Assembly (NCBI GenBank): GCA_029551395.1
Contig: JAKPFN010000099.1
Coordinates: 1-44,030, forward strand
Length of the DNA: 44,030 nt
Source: Armatimonadota bacterium
GTDB taxonomy: Bacteria > Armatimonadota > UBA5829 > DTLH01
Reading direction: 5' to 3'
A program made the position numbers and the translations under genes. The number at the start of each line of letters is the position of its first letter. Position 1 is the first letter of the stretch. Positions 17,918 to 25,865 of the stretch are shown here, one piece after another. Below the pieces are notes generated by a model. It had not been told where the DNA came from and did no database searches. It saw nothing but the letters and a program-made list of their open reading frames with translations.

Positions 17918-18144
17918 TGTACCCGCATACCAGACTACTCGTTGACGCCCTGAGCTCGCCGGATGAGATGCCAGTCGAGGAGCCTGCTATGCATGACTCC
18001 CCAGACGATCCCAAGATCCTGCAGCTACGGCTCAAGAGGAAGTACCAGCTCGGCATGATCAAGAAAATGCTTGAGGATGGCGGGTATGGGGAATTAGCTA
18101 AAATGACAACGATTGGGAAAAAATCTTACGATATTGAGGAGTAA
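17917..18144 (+). CDS. Small protein, unknown
   Basis: A 75-residue protein beginning in a TAATG overlap. The N-terminus is acidic and Pro-rich. The centre is a basic helix (ILQLRLKRKYQLGMIKKML). No family was recognised. It belongs to the portal operon. Confidence 0.5.
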   Translation: MYPHTRLLVDALSSPDEMPVEEPAMHDSPDDPKILQLRLKRKYQLGMIKKMLEDGGYGELAKMTTIGKKSYDIEE

Positions 18145-18149
18145 CAGCC

Positions 18150-18608
18150 ATGATAGGTTGGAGCGGAATTACACTGCCCACAGGATCGTCGACCGGGAAC
18201 CTAAAACAGCTTTATCCGACCTGGTGCCCCACTGGGGTAGCCAAGGCATCGGCTACAAACGGCCAGCAGATCCGAGGACCTGTGGAAGGTATCTTGTACA
18301 GTTTGCAAGTCAAGACTGACGGGATCGAAGGCGGTACGATCGAGATTTGGGACATCGACGGAAGCGAAGCAGGGGCTGATGTTTCCTCAGCTGATACCAT
18401 CACCAACGCCCAGCTCGTAGCACTGCAGGCTGCTGGATCGGCGAAACTGATCTATAGCCAGAATTTCGTGGCGTCTCCCACGACTCCATTCGGGACAAGC
18501 CATAGAACATTCCAAAAAGGCCTGGCAGCCCGGTATGTCGGAGACGGCACATGCGAGCTCAACGTGGTCGTTCAAGGTGGATACAGGCTTACTACCAAGG
18601 TGGGATAA
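18150..18608 (+). CDS. Small beta-rich virion protein
   Basis: A 152-residue protein, rich in Gly, Thr and Val with beta-strand pattern (GILYSLQVKTDGIEGGTIEI, ELNVVVQGGYRLTTKVG). AGGAG stands before the ATG. It has no signal peptide, unlike the next two genes. It is probably a small structural protein that links to the fibre genes. Its TAA overlaps the next ATG by one base. Confidence 0.5.
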   Translation: MIGWSGITLPTGSSTGNLKQLYPTWCPTGVAKASATNGQQIRGPVEGILYSLQVKTDGIEGGTIEIWDIDGSEAGADVSSADTITNAQLVALQAAGSAKLIYSQNFVASPTTPFGTSHRTFQKGLAARYVGDGTCELNVVVQGGYRLTTKVG

Positions 18609-20293
18609 TGAAACGTTTAATTGCGCTCTATTTGTTGCTAACGGCGACGATTGCGACGGCAATCCCGCTTGATTATTTCAATACCTATGTGACCAACTAC
18701 CCAAACGAGTCTAAGAAGGGCTCTTGGGTCCAGCTGCTCGCTCGGGGCAGTGGCACAAATCAAATGTACGTCCTCGAAGTGGACCCCACCACGGGCGCGT
18801 TGCCTGTGAGCGGTTCCTTTAGCTTTTCGGTGGACAAGAACTATGGTGCGGTTGGCGCCAACACGCTACGCACGGCTTCGCAGATCGGTAACGCCACAGG
18901 GGCAGCTGATTTCGACGCAGGCAACTACTCGGCGCAGACATTGCGCGTTGTGGTAGCCAGCGACCAGCCAGCTATACCTGTGACATCAGCACCTAACGTC
19001 ACAGACTATGGAGCCACTACCAATGCCCAACGAGTCGCATCGCAAATTGGTAATTCGACTGGCGCCGCCGCTTTCGGAACTGGAACGAGGTCAGCCCAAA
19101 CGCTCAGGGTTACTGTGGCGACTGATGACGTGGTTCCGGCTAGTCAGTCCGGTACATGGAACATCAACGACGTTACTGGAACGATTTCTTTGCCGACTGG
19201 CGCGTCGACGGCTGCGAAGCAAGATACGGGTAATACGTCCTTAGCTTCTATCGACGGCAAAATCCCTGCCCTTGGTCAGACCACTATGTCCGGTAGCCTT
19301 CCGGTAGCTATCGCCAGCGACCAGACAGCCGTCCCAGCGTCGCAATCAGGTACCTGGACCGTTCAACCTGGCAACACGGCTAATACCACCCCATGGCTTG
19401 CTACGATTAACCAGGGCGGCAATAGCGCCACTGTAACGGCATCTAACGCCTTAAAGGTTGACGGGTCAGCGGTAACTCAGCCAGTATCAGCTGCATCATT
19501 GCCTTTACCTACAGGCGCAGCCACCGAGGCCACGCTGTCAACCTTAAGCGGGAAAATAGCCAATGACTATGGAGTTAGTTCCGGAGCCGTTAGAACTGCC
19601 AGCCAGCTTGGAAATGCAACCGGATCCGTCGATTACGGTTCAGGAGCTGCTGGTGCTCAAACGTTACGAACCGTTCTTTCTACACGTCAAGAGTCTGTTA
19701 CCACCCCACTTGCGGCACAGCTATCTAATGGTAGTAGCGCAGTGGATTACGATTCTGGCGCCGCAGGATCTGCAACTCTTAGAACCGTGCTTAGTACACG
19801 ACAGGAAAGCGTCGCGACTCCACTTGCCGCGCAACTTAGCAACGGAACGACAGCGATTGACTACGGCTCAGGATCAGCTGGCGCGGCAACTATTAGGGTT
19901 GTGCCTAGCACAAGATCTGAGTCAGCAGCCACGCCGCTCTCCGTTAGAATCAGTGACGGCACCAACTTCTCAACCCCCGCCCAAGCAGGAAGGAGCTACG
20001 CTGACTCGGCTCGACTCGATTATTCTTCAACCTCGGTAACGACTGGGGCATGGGTTCAGCTGATCGCGTCGACTGCAGCCGTGATCAACCAAATTTACTT
20101 GTTCGATAGCTCAGGACAGACTCTTGAGCTTGGCACAGGGGCAGCTGCCTCTGAGACAAGAAAGGCTATCATTCCTCCTGGTGGCATCGATGGACCTTTG
20201 AATTTGGCCATCCCAGCAGGTACTCGCGTTTCGATCCGTGCTGTATCGGCAACGGCTGACGTCGGGGAAATTGACTTTACGGGGCTTCAATAA
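18608..20293 (+). CDS. Repeat-rich fibre-like protein with signal peptide
   Basis: A 561-residue protein. I start it at 18608 in a TAATG overlap, giving MKRLIALYLLLTATIATA, a textbook Sec signal peptide. The frame also runs 19 codons upstream. The body is made of beta-rich repeats of the kind found in phage tail and appendage proteins (ASQIGN..GAA, PASQSGTW). Residues of about 340-453 hold three 38-residue tandem repeats with the core TLRTVLSTRQESV. A virion fibre should not need export, so either the N-terminus is a membrane anchor or the protein is delivered to the envelope. Confidence 0.6.
   Translation: MKRLIALYLLLTATIATAIPLDYFNTYVTNYPNESKKGSWVQLLARGSGTNQMYVLEVDPTTGALPVSGSFSFSVDKNYGAVGANTLRTASQIGNATGAADFDAGNYSAQTLRVVVASDQPAIPVTSAPNVTDYGATTNAQRVASQIGNSTGAAAFGTGTRSAQTLRVTVATDDVVPASQSGTWNINDVTGTISLPTGASTAAKQDTGNTSLASIDGKIPALGQTTMSGSLPVAIASDQTAVPASQSGTWTVQPGNTANTTPWLATINQGGNSATVTASNALKVDGSAVTQPVSAASLPLPTGAATEATLSTLSGKIANDYGVSSGAVRTASQLGNATGSVDYGSGAAGAQTLRTVLSTRQESVTTPLAAQLSNGSSAVDYDSGAAGSATLRTVLSTRQESVATPLAAQLSNGTTAIDYGSGSAGAATIRVVPSTRSESAATPLSVRISDGTNFSTPAQAGRSYADSARLDYSSTSVTTGAWVQLIASTAAVINQIYLFDSSGQTLELGTGAAASETRKAIIPPGGIDGPLNLAIPAGTRVSIRAVSATADVGEIDFTGLQ
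19622..19963 (+). repeat. Three tandem 38-residue protein repeats
   Basis: Units with period 114 bases. The two best-matched 24-codon cores start at 19661 and 19775, with the third at 19889. The first two cores differ at one residue out of 24, yet 19 of 24 codons differ. The third unit is more diverged in protein. Boundaries are approximate because the units grade into weaker upstream repeats. Confidence 0.75.
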
Positions 20294-22281
20294 TGAAAAA
20301 TACATGCCGCGCTCTCTTAGTATTCATTTTCACCTATTCCCAGGCCTTCGCAGCTGGTCCAGTTATCTGGAACGGCACACGCTCGAAAGCTCTGACTCAA
20401 AAGGGATTCGTTTTATCTGACAGCTCTGTTGTCGATAACGACGGCCAGCTCAACTATGTGAAAAACGGCCATGGTGAGGTATCGGCTACGGGTTGGACAA
20501 CTTACGATGATGGAGCAGCTACTCCTGTCGACTGCACGGGCGGAACGGTATCTGAGACTATCACCAAGAGCTCGACGACTCCACTGGTCGGGGCTGGATC
20601 TTTGCTACTGACCAAGGACGCTGCAAACAGGCAGGGCGAGGGGGCTGCTTATAACTTCACTATCGACAACGCCTATAAGTCAACTCCACTGCAAATCAAG
20701 GTTACAGCACTTGGGAGCGCAAACTACGCGGCATCGGATATTGGGATCTATGTCTATGACGTAACCAACGCGCAGCTTCTAACACCTGCGGCTGTAAACA
20801 TCGCGGCTGGCACTTTCACGCTCAATAGCTTTTTTGTAGCGACAACTAGCACGAGTTACAGGCTTTGTGTTCACACGCAGTCGACGAATGCGAGCGCTTA
20901 CACGCTACAACTCGACAGCGTGAGCGTTGGTCCATACTCCGTTGGTGTCGGATTTGCTGGAACGGATTGGATCCAAAATACCGGGTTTACTGTTAACGGT
21001 TTCAACACTGTAACTAATACCAGGTTCTATACCAGAAGAGTAGGAGACTCACTCCAAGTTATAGGGTACTTCCAAGCTGCATCTGGTGCCGCATCCACAG
21101 CTTCAGTATCTCTACCTTCTGGTTTGACAATTGATAATACCAAGGTAGTCCCATCAGCAGCTAACACATATACCTTGGGACCAGTATTTAGGTTGAAATC
21201 TGGATCTCCCGGAGCGAGTGCTATTGGTACTGTTCTGTTTTTAGATGGATCAACAACAGACAGATTTTTCTTCTCTGACAACGGAGCTTTAGCAAGCACT
21301 GAGTATCTTAAAACCAACGGAAGCAACATTGATGCTGGTTCTGATGCTTGGTCATTTGGCCCAATCAATATCCCAATCGCTAACTGGAATTCTGGGACAC
21401 AACTAGCTGACCGAGCGGTCGAGGAATATGCGAGTAATTCATCTACAACGGTAACGGACGATACCACAAGCTTTGCATATGGTCCTTTTGGATCTTTTAT
21501 CCCGAACGGGTCAGCTGCTGGCCCATTCAAAAAAACCGTTAGATTCCAGTATCCTGTCCAGACAACGGACAGCCTTATTGTTGAATTGCAAGTAGGTGGA
21601 TCAAACCAATGGGTGCCCGTTTCAACTTCAACTCAATCAACAGGAATCGGGCCTTTTCTTTACCTTGGCGGTGCAAGCGCAGGTATTGGGGTTAACAACA
21701 ATACTGGTTCCACAACCGATATAAATGTTTTTTTTGGAAGATATGCCAACTATTCCGGGGCTGGTTCATTTGGGTCAGGCGGGGATAACTGGTCAACATT
21801 TTCGGCATCAAAATGGAGATTAAGGAAAATCAGCGGCGGGGCGCTGGTAGGTTATCCTCAGTCCACTGATAATATACTCGGCTCGACAACAGGGCTTGCA
21901 CCAGCGGACGGATATATCGGTCAACAAATCAGTAGCTCTCAAAGTGGTATTGGCGGGATAAATACCGGAGTTTACACGACGATTCAAAGTATCGTTCTCA
22001 CCCCAGGTATTTGGGATATTAATGCCACAACAAGGATACCCTCACAAACCGTGACAAACGTTGATTGGGGGATCGCGACCACAACCAATTCAAACACTGG
22101 TTGGGTTTTTGGCGATAACGCCAACTCAATTCTAACAATAGCCGGGCAAGATACAGGGGGAACTATTGTTGGCGTTCGCGTTAACGTTCCGTCTACTACT
22201 ACCTATTATTTAACCATGAGGCCATTTGGCGGAAACATCACTGCGGTGGCATGTAGGCTTTCGGCCGTGAGGGTCCACTAA
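20293..22281 (+). CDS. Fibre-like/receptor-binding protein with signal peptide
   Basis: A 662-residue protein starting in a TAATG overlap. The N-terminus (CRALLVFIFTYSQAFAAGPV) is a Sec signal peptide with a likely cut after AFA. After it come carbohydrate-binding-like beta domains: one ends YTLQLDSVSVGP, and another is of the type seen in phage fibres (FYTRRVGDSLQVIGYFQA, VSLPSGLTIDNTKV). It is coupled to a similar exported protein before and a lipoprotein after. It may be a surface adhesin, a receptor-masking protein or a fibre that matures through the envelope. The signal peptide is the odd feature. Confidence 0.6.
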   Translation: MKNTCRALLVFIFTYSQAFAAGPVIWNGTRSKALTQKGFVLSDSSVVDNDGQLNYVKNGHGEVSATGWTTYDDGAATPVDCTGGTVSETITKSSTTPLVGAGSLLLTKDAANRQGEGAAYNFTIDNAYKSTPLQIKVTALGSANYAASDIGIYVYDVTNAQLLTPAAVNIAAGTFTLNSFFVATTSTSYRLCVHTQSTNASAYTLQLDSVSVGPYSVGVGFAGTDWIQNTGFTVNGFNTVTNTRFYTRRVGDSLQVIGYFQAASGAASTASVSLPSGLTIDNTKVVPSAANTYTLGPVFRLKSGSPGASAIGTVLFLDGSTTDRFFFSDNGALASTEYLKTNGSNIDAGSDAWSFGPINIPIANWNSGTQLADRAVEEYASNSSTTVTDDTTSFAYGPFGSFIPNGSAAGPFKKTVRFQYPVQTTDSLIVELQVGGSNQWVPVSTSTQSTGIGPFLYLGGASAGIGVNNNTGSTTDINVFFGRYANYSGAGSFGSGGDNWSTFSASKWRLRKISGGALVGYPQSTDNILGSTTGLAPADGYIGQQISSSQSGIGGINTGVYTTIQSIVLTPGIWDINATTRIPSQTVTNVDWGIATTTNSNTGWVFGDNANSILTIAGQDTGGTIVGVRVNVPSTTTYYLTMRPFGGNITAVACRLSAVRVH

Positions 22282-23099
22282 TGACGCAAGCCATCATCAT
22301 AGCTTTGCTCCTTTTGTCGGGCTGCTCCTTTAAGGAGCCAAAACCTTCCACGGACAGCCGTAGGGGGGAGCTGCAGGCTATGTATGACAGTAGGCTCGCT
22401 GAGTACAACGCATCGACCTCGGTTGACCATGGTTGGCCATCCACGAAGGATTGCGACGGAGTCCTGTGGGCAGGCTTGGCTTGTTACGCTGGGGCTGAGG
22501 TTGATATTGGCCTAGCTGAGTATGAGCCAGGTAGGATCGAGCGCCGTCCAGCGCCTAGCTGTTACCCTGATGAGTCCGGATCGACCATTAGCCGAGATCA
22601 GCTAACTGGTTACATAGCTTGCAGATGGCGTAAAAACGACACAGAGGCTCTTAAGCGCCTTGCTGACTATGGAGAGGTGCATAGCTGGATCATGGGCGAG
22701 CCAGGGTGGAAGCTAGATCTCGTTTTTATGGGTCAAAACCTCCAAGCTATCCTCGGCAAGATGATAGACCGCTACAAAGACCTTCAAATCACCTTCGCGC
22801 CTTTAAATCGCGATTATGAGCGCCATATCCAGACGATTCAGATCAACCTGCTGGCTGACCTGGCAAAGCTGGACTTTCTGCAGCTTGACAGAGTGAGCCA
22901 AAACGTCAAATATGACAATCAAGACGCACTATTTCAGGCCACCAAGGGGAAATTCTCGGGGGATATGCAGGAAGCCGTCACCCTGCTCTTATCTGCTGAC
23001 TATAAGTGCCCGTCTTATGTTCGCGGGGCAGATAAGTATTGCGCCGTCCATTGGCTGTTAGCGACAAGAGTCGCTTTGGATTCACTCAAGGAGGAATAG
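22281..23099 (+). CDS. Phage lipoprotein, conserved-type
   Basis: A 272-residue protein starting in a TAATG overlap. The N-terminus MTQAIIIALLLLSGC is a lipoprotein signal with lipobox LSGC. The mature part has paired Cys blocks (KDCDGVLWAGLACYAGAEVDI, split by the writer into KDCDGVLW and CYAGAEVDI) and the stretch DYGEVHSWIMGEP. I recall similar Cys-containing proteins of unknown role in other phages, but cannot confirm. It should be fixed to a membrane facing the periplasm or outside. Possible roles are superinfection exclusion or host-envelope change, which is inference. Confidence 0.6.
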   Translation: MTQAIIIALLLLSGCSFKEPKPSTDSRRGELQAMYDSRLAEYNASTSVDHGWPSTKDCDGVLWAGLACYAGAEVDIGLAEYEPGRIERRPAPSCYPDESGSTISRDQLTGYIACRWRKNDTEALKRLADYGEVHSWIMGEPGWKLDLVFMGQNLQAILGKMIDRYKDLQITFAPLNRDYERHIQTIQINLLADLAKLDFLQLDRVSQNVKYDNQDALFQATKGKFSGDMQEAVTLLLSADYKCPSYVRGADKYCAVHWLLATRVALDSLKEE

Positions 23100-23100
23100 T

Positions 23101-23316
23101 ATGTTCGAGAAAATGCTCATGGAATTGCTTGTGAAGATCGTTGGCCAACTTTTGACTCCTGACGTTGTCAAAAAGGCAAAAGAGCAATTGATCTGCTGGT
23201 TGCAGAGCCAAGTCTCCAATACCGCTAACGAGATCGATGACAAAGTAGTCGAGATCATCGCAAAAGCGCTTGAAGTCGACTCCTGCCCCACCGTTGTCCC
23301 TGTAGTGGCCAAGTAA
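23101..23316 (+). CDS. Small amphipathic protein
   Basis: A 71-residue helical protein with an excellent SD (AAGGAGGAATAGT before ATG). The first 20 residues (MFEKMLMELLVKIVGQLLTP) form an amphipathic helix, and the C-terminus is acidic then hydrophobic. It may bind a membrane, and a holin-like or lipoprotein-partner role is possible. No family was recognised. Confidence 0.55.
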   Translation: MFEKMLMELLVKIVGQLLTPDVVKKAKEQLICWLQSQVSNTANEIDDKVVEIIAKALEVDSCPTVVPVVAK

Positions 23317-23334
23317 TTCGCAAGGAAGCCGCCA

Positions 23335-23883
23335 ATGCGAATCAATCAAGTGGTGCTATTCCCCTCAGTCCCTTTATTTGGGGGCGAGGGGATAACATCA
23401 GGCCGCTACACAGAAAAAGAAGCCGTGCATGGGTACATGGATAGTATCCTTGAGCACATGGAAGAGGACCGGATCGTTTGCCGAGTCCATAGTGATAGCG
23501 AGCCAATACTCCCCAACACGCTCTTAATCCACTGCCAGATAGGCCTAGACAAGCCAAACAGCAAAGCTAAGTGCAATATGGCCACGGTCGACTTCGTAGG
23601 CCAAGGAGCTCTGCCTCTTGCGACGCTGCTTTGTGAGGCTTTAGTCGACTGGGGCAAGTCATACGTTGACTTTCACCACAAAACCGCCAACCCCAAGGTT
23701 GCGAATGAACCGCATTATGACGATACGCTCGGAGTGATCATCAAGCCGTTTAAGATCAATGGGCCTCAGGTTGACGACTACATGCGTAGCTTAGATCAGC
23801 TAGGCAAAACTATCGCCTATAGCATCTATGAGTTCATGCTCTCGCGTGGCGAGCAACCAAACGTCATGAAGGTGGACAAATGA
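23335..23883 (+). CDS. Amidase_3-like protein, apparently degenerate
   Basis: A 182-residue protein. Its layout recalls zinc N-acetylmuramoyl-L-alanine amidases (Amidase_3): a start strand, then E-rich KEAVHGYMDSILEHM, a RVHSD element, LLIHCQIG where those enzymes have SIHAN, and a final helix DYMRSLDQLGKTIAYSIYEF. However the first strand has PSVPLFGG, not the Gly-His zinc motif, and the C-terminal Glu is not in place. It may be an inactive or diverged wall binder, or unrelated. GGAAGCCGCC precedes the ATG. It overlaps the next gene by four bases. Confidence 0.4.
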   Translation: MRINQVVLFPSVPLFGGEGITSGRYTEKEAVHGYMDSILEHMEEDRIVCRVHSDSEPILPNTLLIHCQIGLDKPNSKAKCNMATVDFVGQGALPLATLLCEALVDWGKSYVDFHHKTANPKVANEPHYDDTLGVIIKPFKINGPQVDDYMRSLDQLGKTIAYSIYEFMLSRGEQPNVMKVDK

Positions 23884-24074
23884 CCACACTGCTTTTTCTC
23901 CTGGTCGCCGTGCTCTTGTTTATGGCGGGATTTACGCTAATAACGCTGATCGACCTGATCGGCATGGTAAACCGCACAAGAGATCTGGAAAAGCAAGTCC
24001 ACGACAAATGGTGGGAACACTGGGAATCGATTAGAAACAAGAGCAAGACTATCCGCGCAAAGCCTCGCGAATAG
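23880..24074 (+). CDS. Single-span membrane protein (holin/spanin-like)
   Basis: A 64-residue protein in an ATGA overlap with the amidase-like gene. Residues of about 3-28 are one strong membrane helix (LLFLLVAVLLFMAGFTLITL), followed by a charged C-terminus with KWWEHWE. A small protein with one span after a wall-acting gene suggests a lysis role, but the topology alone does not decide this. Its end overlaps a minus-strand gene by 26 bases. Confidence 0.5.
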   Translation: MTTLLFLLVAVLLFMAGFTLITLIDLIGMVNRTRDLEKQVHDKWWEHWESIRNKSKTIRAKPRE

Positions 24075-24381
24075 CCTCGTCTCGATTCTTTGATACCCTG
24101 TCCTTCCAGCCCTGGGACGTCGAACGCTTGACTTCCAGCTCGTCTCGTTGTTCCCGAGCCTTTTTCTTTACTTCAGGGTTGCCTAGTAAATAGTCCGTCA
24201 GGTTGTCCTTAGCTCGCATGAGAAGCTTAAGCCTGAGCTCGTCAATGTAGTCCATGAGGATCTTGGGATCCTGTGGATAACCGTTGTTAGCTATGTCCTC
24301 GTCCATCTTGTTCATTTCGACAGCAAAGACATTCTGGATATCGTCTAGGGTAATAAAACCAAGGCTAGGGTCGGCTTTCAA
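24049..24381 (-). CDS. Charged helical protein, unknown
   Basis: A 110-residue protein that starts at TTG, eight bases after AAGG. It is helical and highly charged (KKKAREQRDELEVKR). It overlaps the membrane gene upstream by 17 bases, so the pair is probably one operon. It converges with the plus-strand gene at 23880-24074. No family was recognised. Confidence 0.5.
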   Translation of the reverse strand: MKADPSLGFITLDDIQNVFAVEMNKMDEDIANNGYPQDPKILMDYIDELRLKLLMRAKDNLTDYLLGNPEVKKKAREQRDELEVKRSTSQGWKDRVSKNRDEAIREALRG

Positions 24382-24568
24382 GGTTGCGGCCTTTCACTCT
24401 GCAGTAGAGCTCTAAGTAGTCGATGCGCTTTTCGTGGTCATCCACCTTGTATATCGCGACAGCCAGGTTTTCGCTAATACGATTGATATTCACAGCCATC
24501 CAGCCGAGCACGGCGAGCGTCGCAGATAAGAGACCAGGCATAAGCCAATCTAACATGCGTTTTTCCAC
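24365..24568 (-). CDS. Small membrane protein with C-terminal coiled segment
   Basis: A 67-residue protein. I start at the GTG at 24568, ten bases after GGGGGA. The frame can begin at a TTG at 24577, where spacing is too short. Residues of about 7-28 are one membrane helix (LMPGLLSATLAVLGWMAV), then a coiled segment (VDDHEKRIDYLE). This arrangement recalls small phage holin or accessory-lysis proteins. Confidence in that role is low. Confidence 0.45.
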   Translation of the reverse strand: MEKRMLDWLMPGLLSATLAVLGWMAVNINRISENLAVAIYKVDDHEKRIDYLELYCRVKGRNLESRP

Positions 24569-24571
24569 TGC

Positions 24572-24600
24572 TTGCAAATCCCCCAGAATGACTTAACAAT
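24572..24600 (+). promoter_or_regulatory. Candidate sigma70 promoter, leaderless start
   Basis: TTGCAA (24572-24577) and AACAAT (24595-24600) are 17 bases apart. Each matches the consensus at four of six bases. The expected start of RNA falls on or beside the ATG at 24606, which has no SD. Confidence 0.35.
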
Positions 24601-24605
24601 TAGTC

Positions 24606-24797
24606 ATGCTTACATCTAAAGCAGCGGCAAAGACCGAAAAGATCGACGAGAACCGTACTAGGTATTATTACCTAAACAGGGACGATTCTAAAGAGCTGTG
24701 GGACGTCCCAGGCTTTTTCGCCGTAGTAGTCAAAGAGGAGCCAGGGCTGTATGTTATTGATTTGTATAAGCAACCCTTTTTATGGTGGACAATATGA
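24606..24797 (+). CDS. Small protein upstream of papain-like peptidase
   Basis: A 63-residue protein I do not recognise. It is Lys/Glu-rich at the start, then has strands with aromatic residues (TRYYYLNRDDS, PGFFAVVV). No SD is visible before the ATG. The stop sits in an ATGA overlap with the peptidase start, so it may be translated together with it. It could be a chaperone or inhibitor of that peptidase, which is guesswork. Confidence 0.4.
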   Translation: MLTSKAAAKTEKIDENRTRYYYLNRDDSKELWDVPGFFAVVVKEEPGLYVIDLYKQPFLWWTI

Positions 24798-25642
24798 AAA
24801 AGCTTCTCCTTTTACTGTTTGCGCTTTTGTCCTGCAAAGCCGTCGCGGACGATATCGCCCCGAGCGGACCTACCGGCCTAGTTTTTCCAGACAATTGGCA
24901 GTCGATGGCGTCCTGGGACAACACGCAGCCGACCGCAACCCTTCCAGCGAGGTTTAACTGGAACGACTTCATGCGACTGCAGCCGATCCGCAATCAAGGC
25001 TCGTGCGGTTCCTGCTGGGCGTTCTCGGTCACGGCTGTAACAGAGTCGCTACACAGGATCCTGTTTCCCATGCTTTTTCCTATCGTCGACCTAGCCGAGC
25101 AGACACTCGTTAGCACCTGCGAGCGTGGCGGGGATTGTGGCGGTGGATTCTTTGACGCCTTTGACTACATCAAGAACTCAGGGCTGCCAAAAGAAGCTGA
25201 TGATCCGTACAGAGCTCGCAACTCCTCATGCCAATCAGGACTCACACCATTCGCCAAGATTACCGGCTGGTCATATGTAGGCGACGAAAACAGAGGCCCT
25301 ACGATCGAGCAGATCAAGCAAGCAGTCTATGACCATGGGCCTGTTAGCATCGACATCAACGGGAGCCTGTCCAATACTGCCTCGGTCATAAAGTCCTGTG
25401 GCTCAACCATGACAAACCATATGGTCAACGTGGAGGGTTGGGTCGATGATCCAGACTATGCAGACTACGGCGGGGGATATTGGATTATCCGCAACTCCTG
25501 GGGGAAAGACTGGGGAGACCACGGCTATTTTAAGATCGTGTACAAATCTCGTGGTGGCTCTAAATGCAATGGCGCAGGGAGCACAGCAGCCTACGCCATC
25601 ATGAACAACGTACAGAATATCCGCGAATACCTGGGCCTATAG
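24794..25642 (+). CDS. Secreted papain-like cysteine peptidase (C1A)
   Basis: A 282-residue endopeptidase of the papain family. All active-site parts are present: QGSCGSCWAFS (oxyanion Gln68, nucleophile Cys74), LAEQTLVSTC, DCGGG, NHMVNVEGW (His209), and IIRNSWGKDWGDHGYF (Asn234). The first 18 residues (KKLLLLLFALLSCKAVA) form a signal peptide. A Cys in LLSC could even make it a lipoprotein. Only about 30 residues precede the mature domain, so the usual long inhibitory propeptide is missing. I start at 24794 because of the ATGA overlap. A frame start at 24782 adds four residues. C1A peptidases are rare in phages, so a cargo or host-interaction role is likely. Confidence 0.9.
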   Translation: MKKLLLLLFALLSCKAVADDIAPSGPTGLVFPDNWQSMASWDNTQPTATLPARFNWNDFMRLQPIRNQGSCGSCWAFSVTAVTESLHRILFPMLFPIVDLAEQTLVSTCERGGDCGGGFFDAFDYIKNSGLPKEADDPYRARNSSCQSGLTPFAKITGWSYVGDENRGPTIEQIKQAVYDHGPVSIDINGSLSNTASVIKSCGSTMTNHMVNVEGWVDDPDYADYGGGYWIIRNSWGKDWGDHGYFKIVYKSRGGSKCNGAGSTAAYAIMNNVQNIREYLGL

Positions 25643-25810
25643 TGGTTGCGCGGTATCTGGCTTTTTGAACTGGATAAGTGACATCATTTGAGTCACCAGC
25701 ATTTGCGCAGGGGTAGCCACCGCCCCTGGCTCTGGCTCAGGAGTATTTTGCAGGTCAAGCGAGACCTCTCCCCCGTCAATGTCCTCGATTGTAATAACGA
25801 TCTTAGCCAC
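25637..25810 (-). CDS. Small acidic phage protein
   Basis: A 57-residue gene below the usual length cut-off. It starts at GTG at 25810, with GGGAGGA about eight bases before it. The sequence begins AKIVITIEDIDGGEVSLDL (beta-type) and continues with a Pro/Ala linker and a helical TPAQMLVTQMMSLIQF. It converges on the peptidase gene, with stops overlapping. Good SD and protein-like sequence support it. Function unknown. Confidence 0.6.
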   Translation of the reverse strand: MAKIVITIEDIDGGEVSLDLQNTPEPEPGAVATPAQMLVTQMMSLIQFKKPDTAQPL

Positions 25811-25865
25811 TATTCAATCCTCCCCTGTTAGATGATACGATTCACTAAACCACGAGGGTAAAGCG

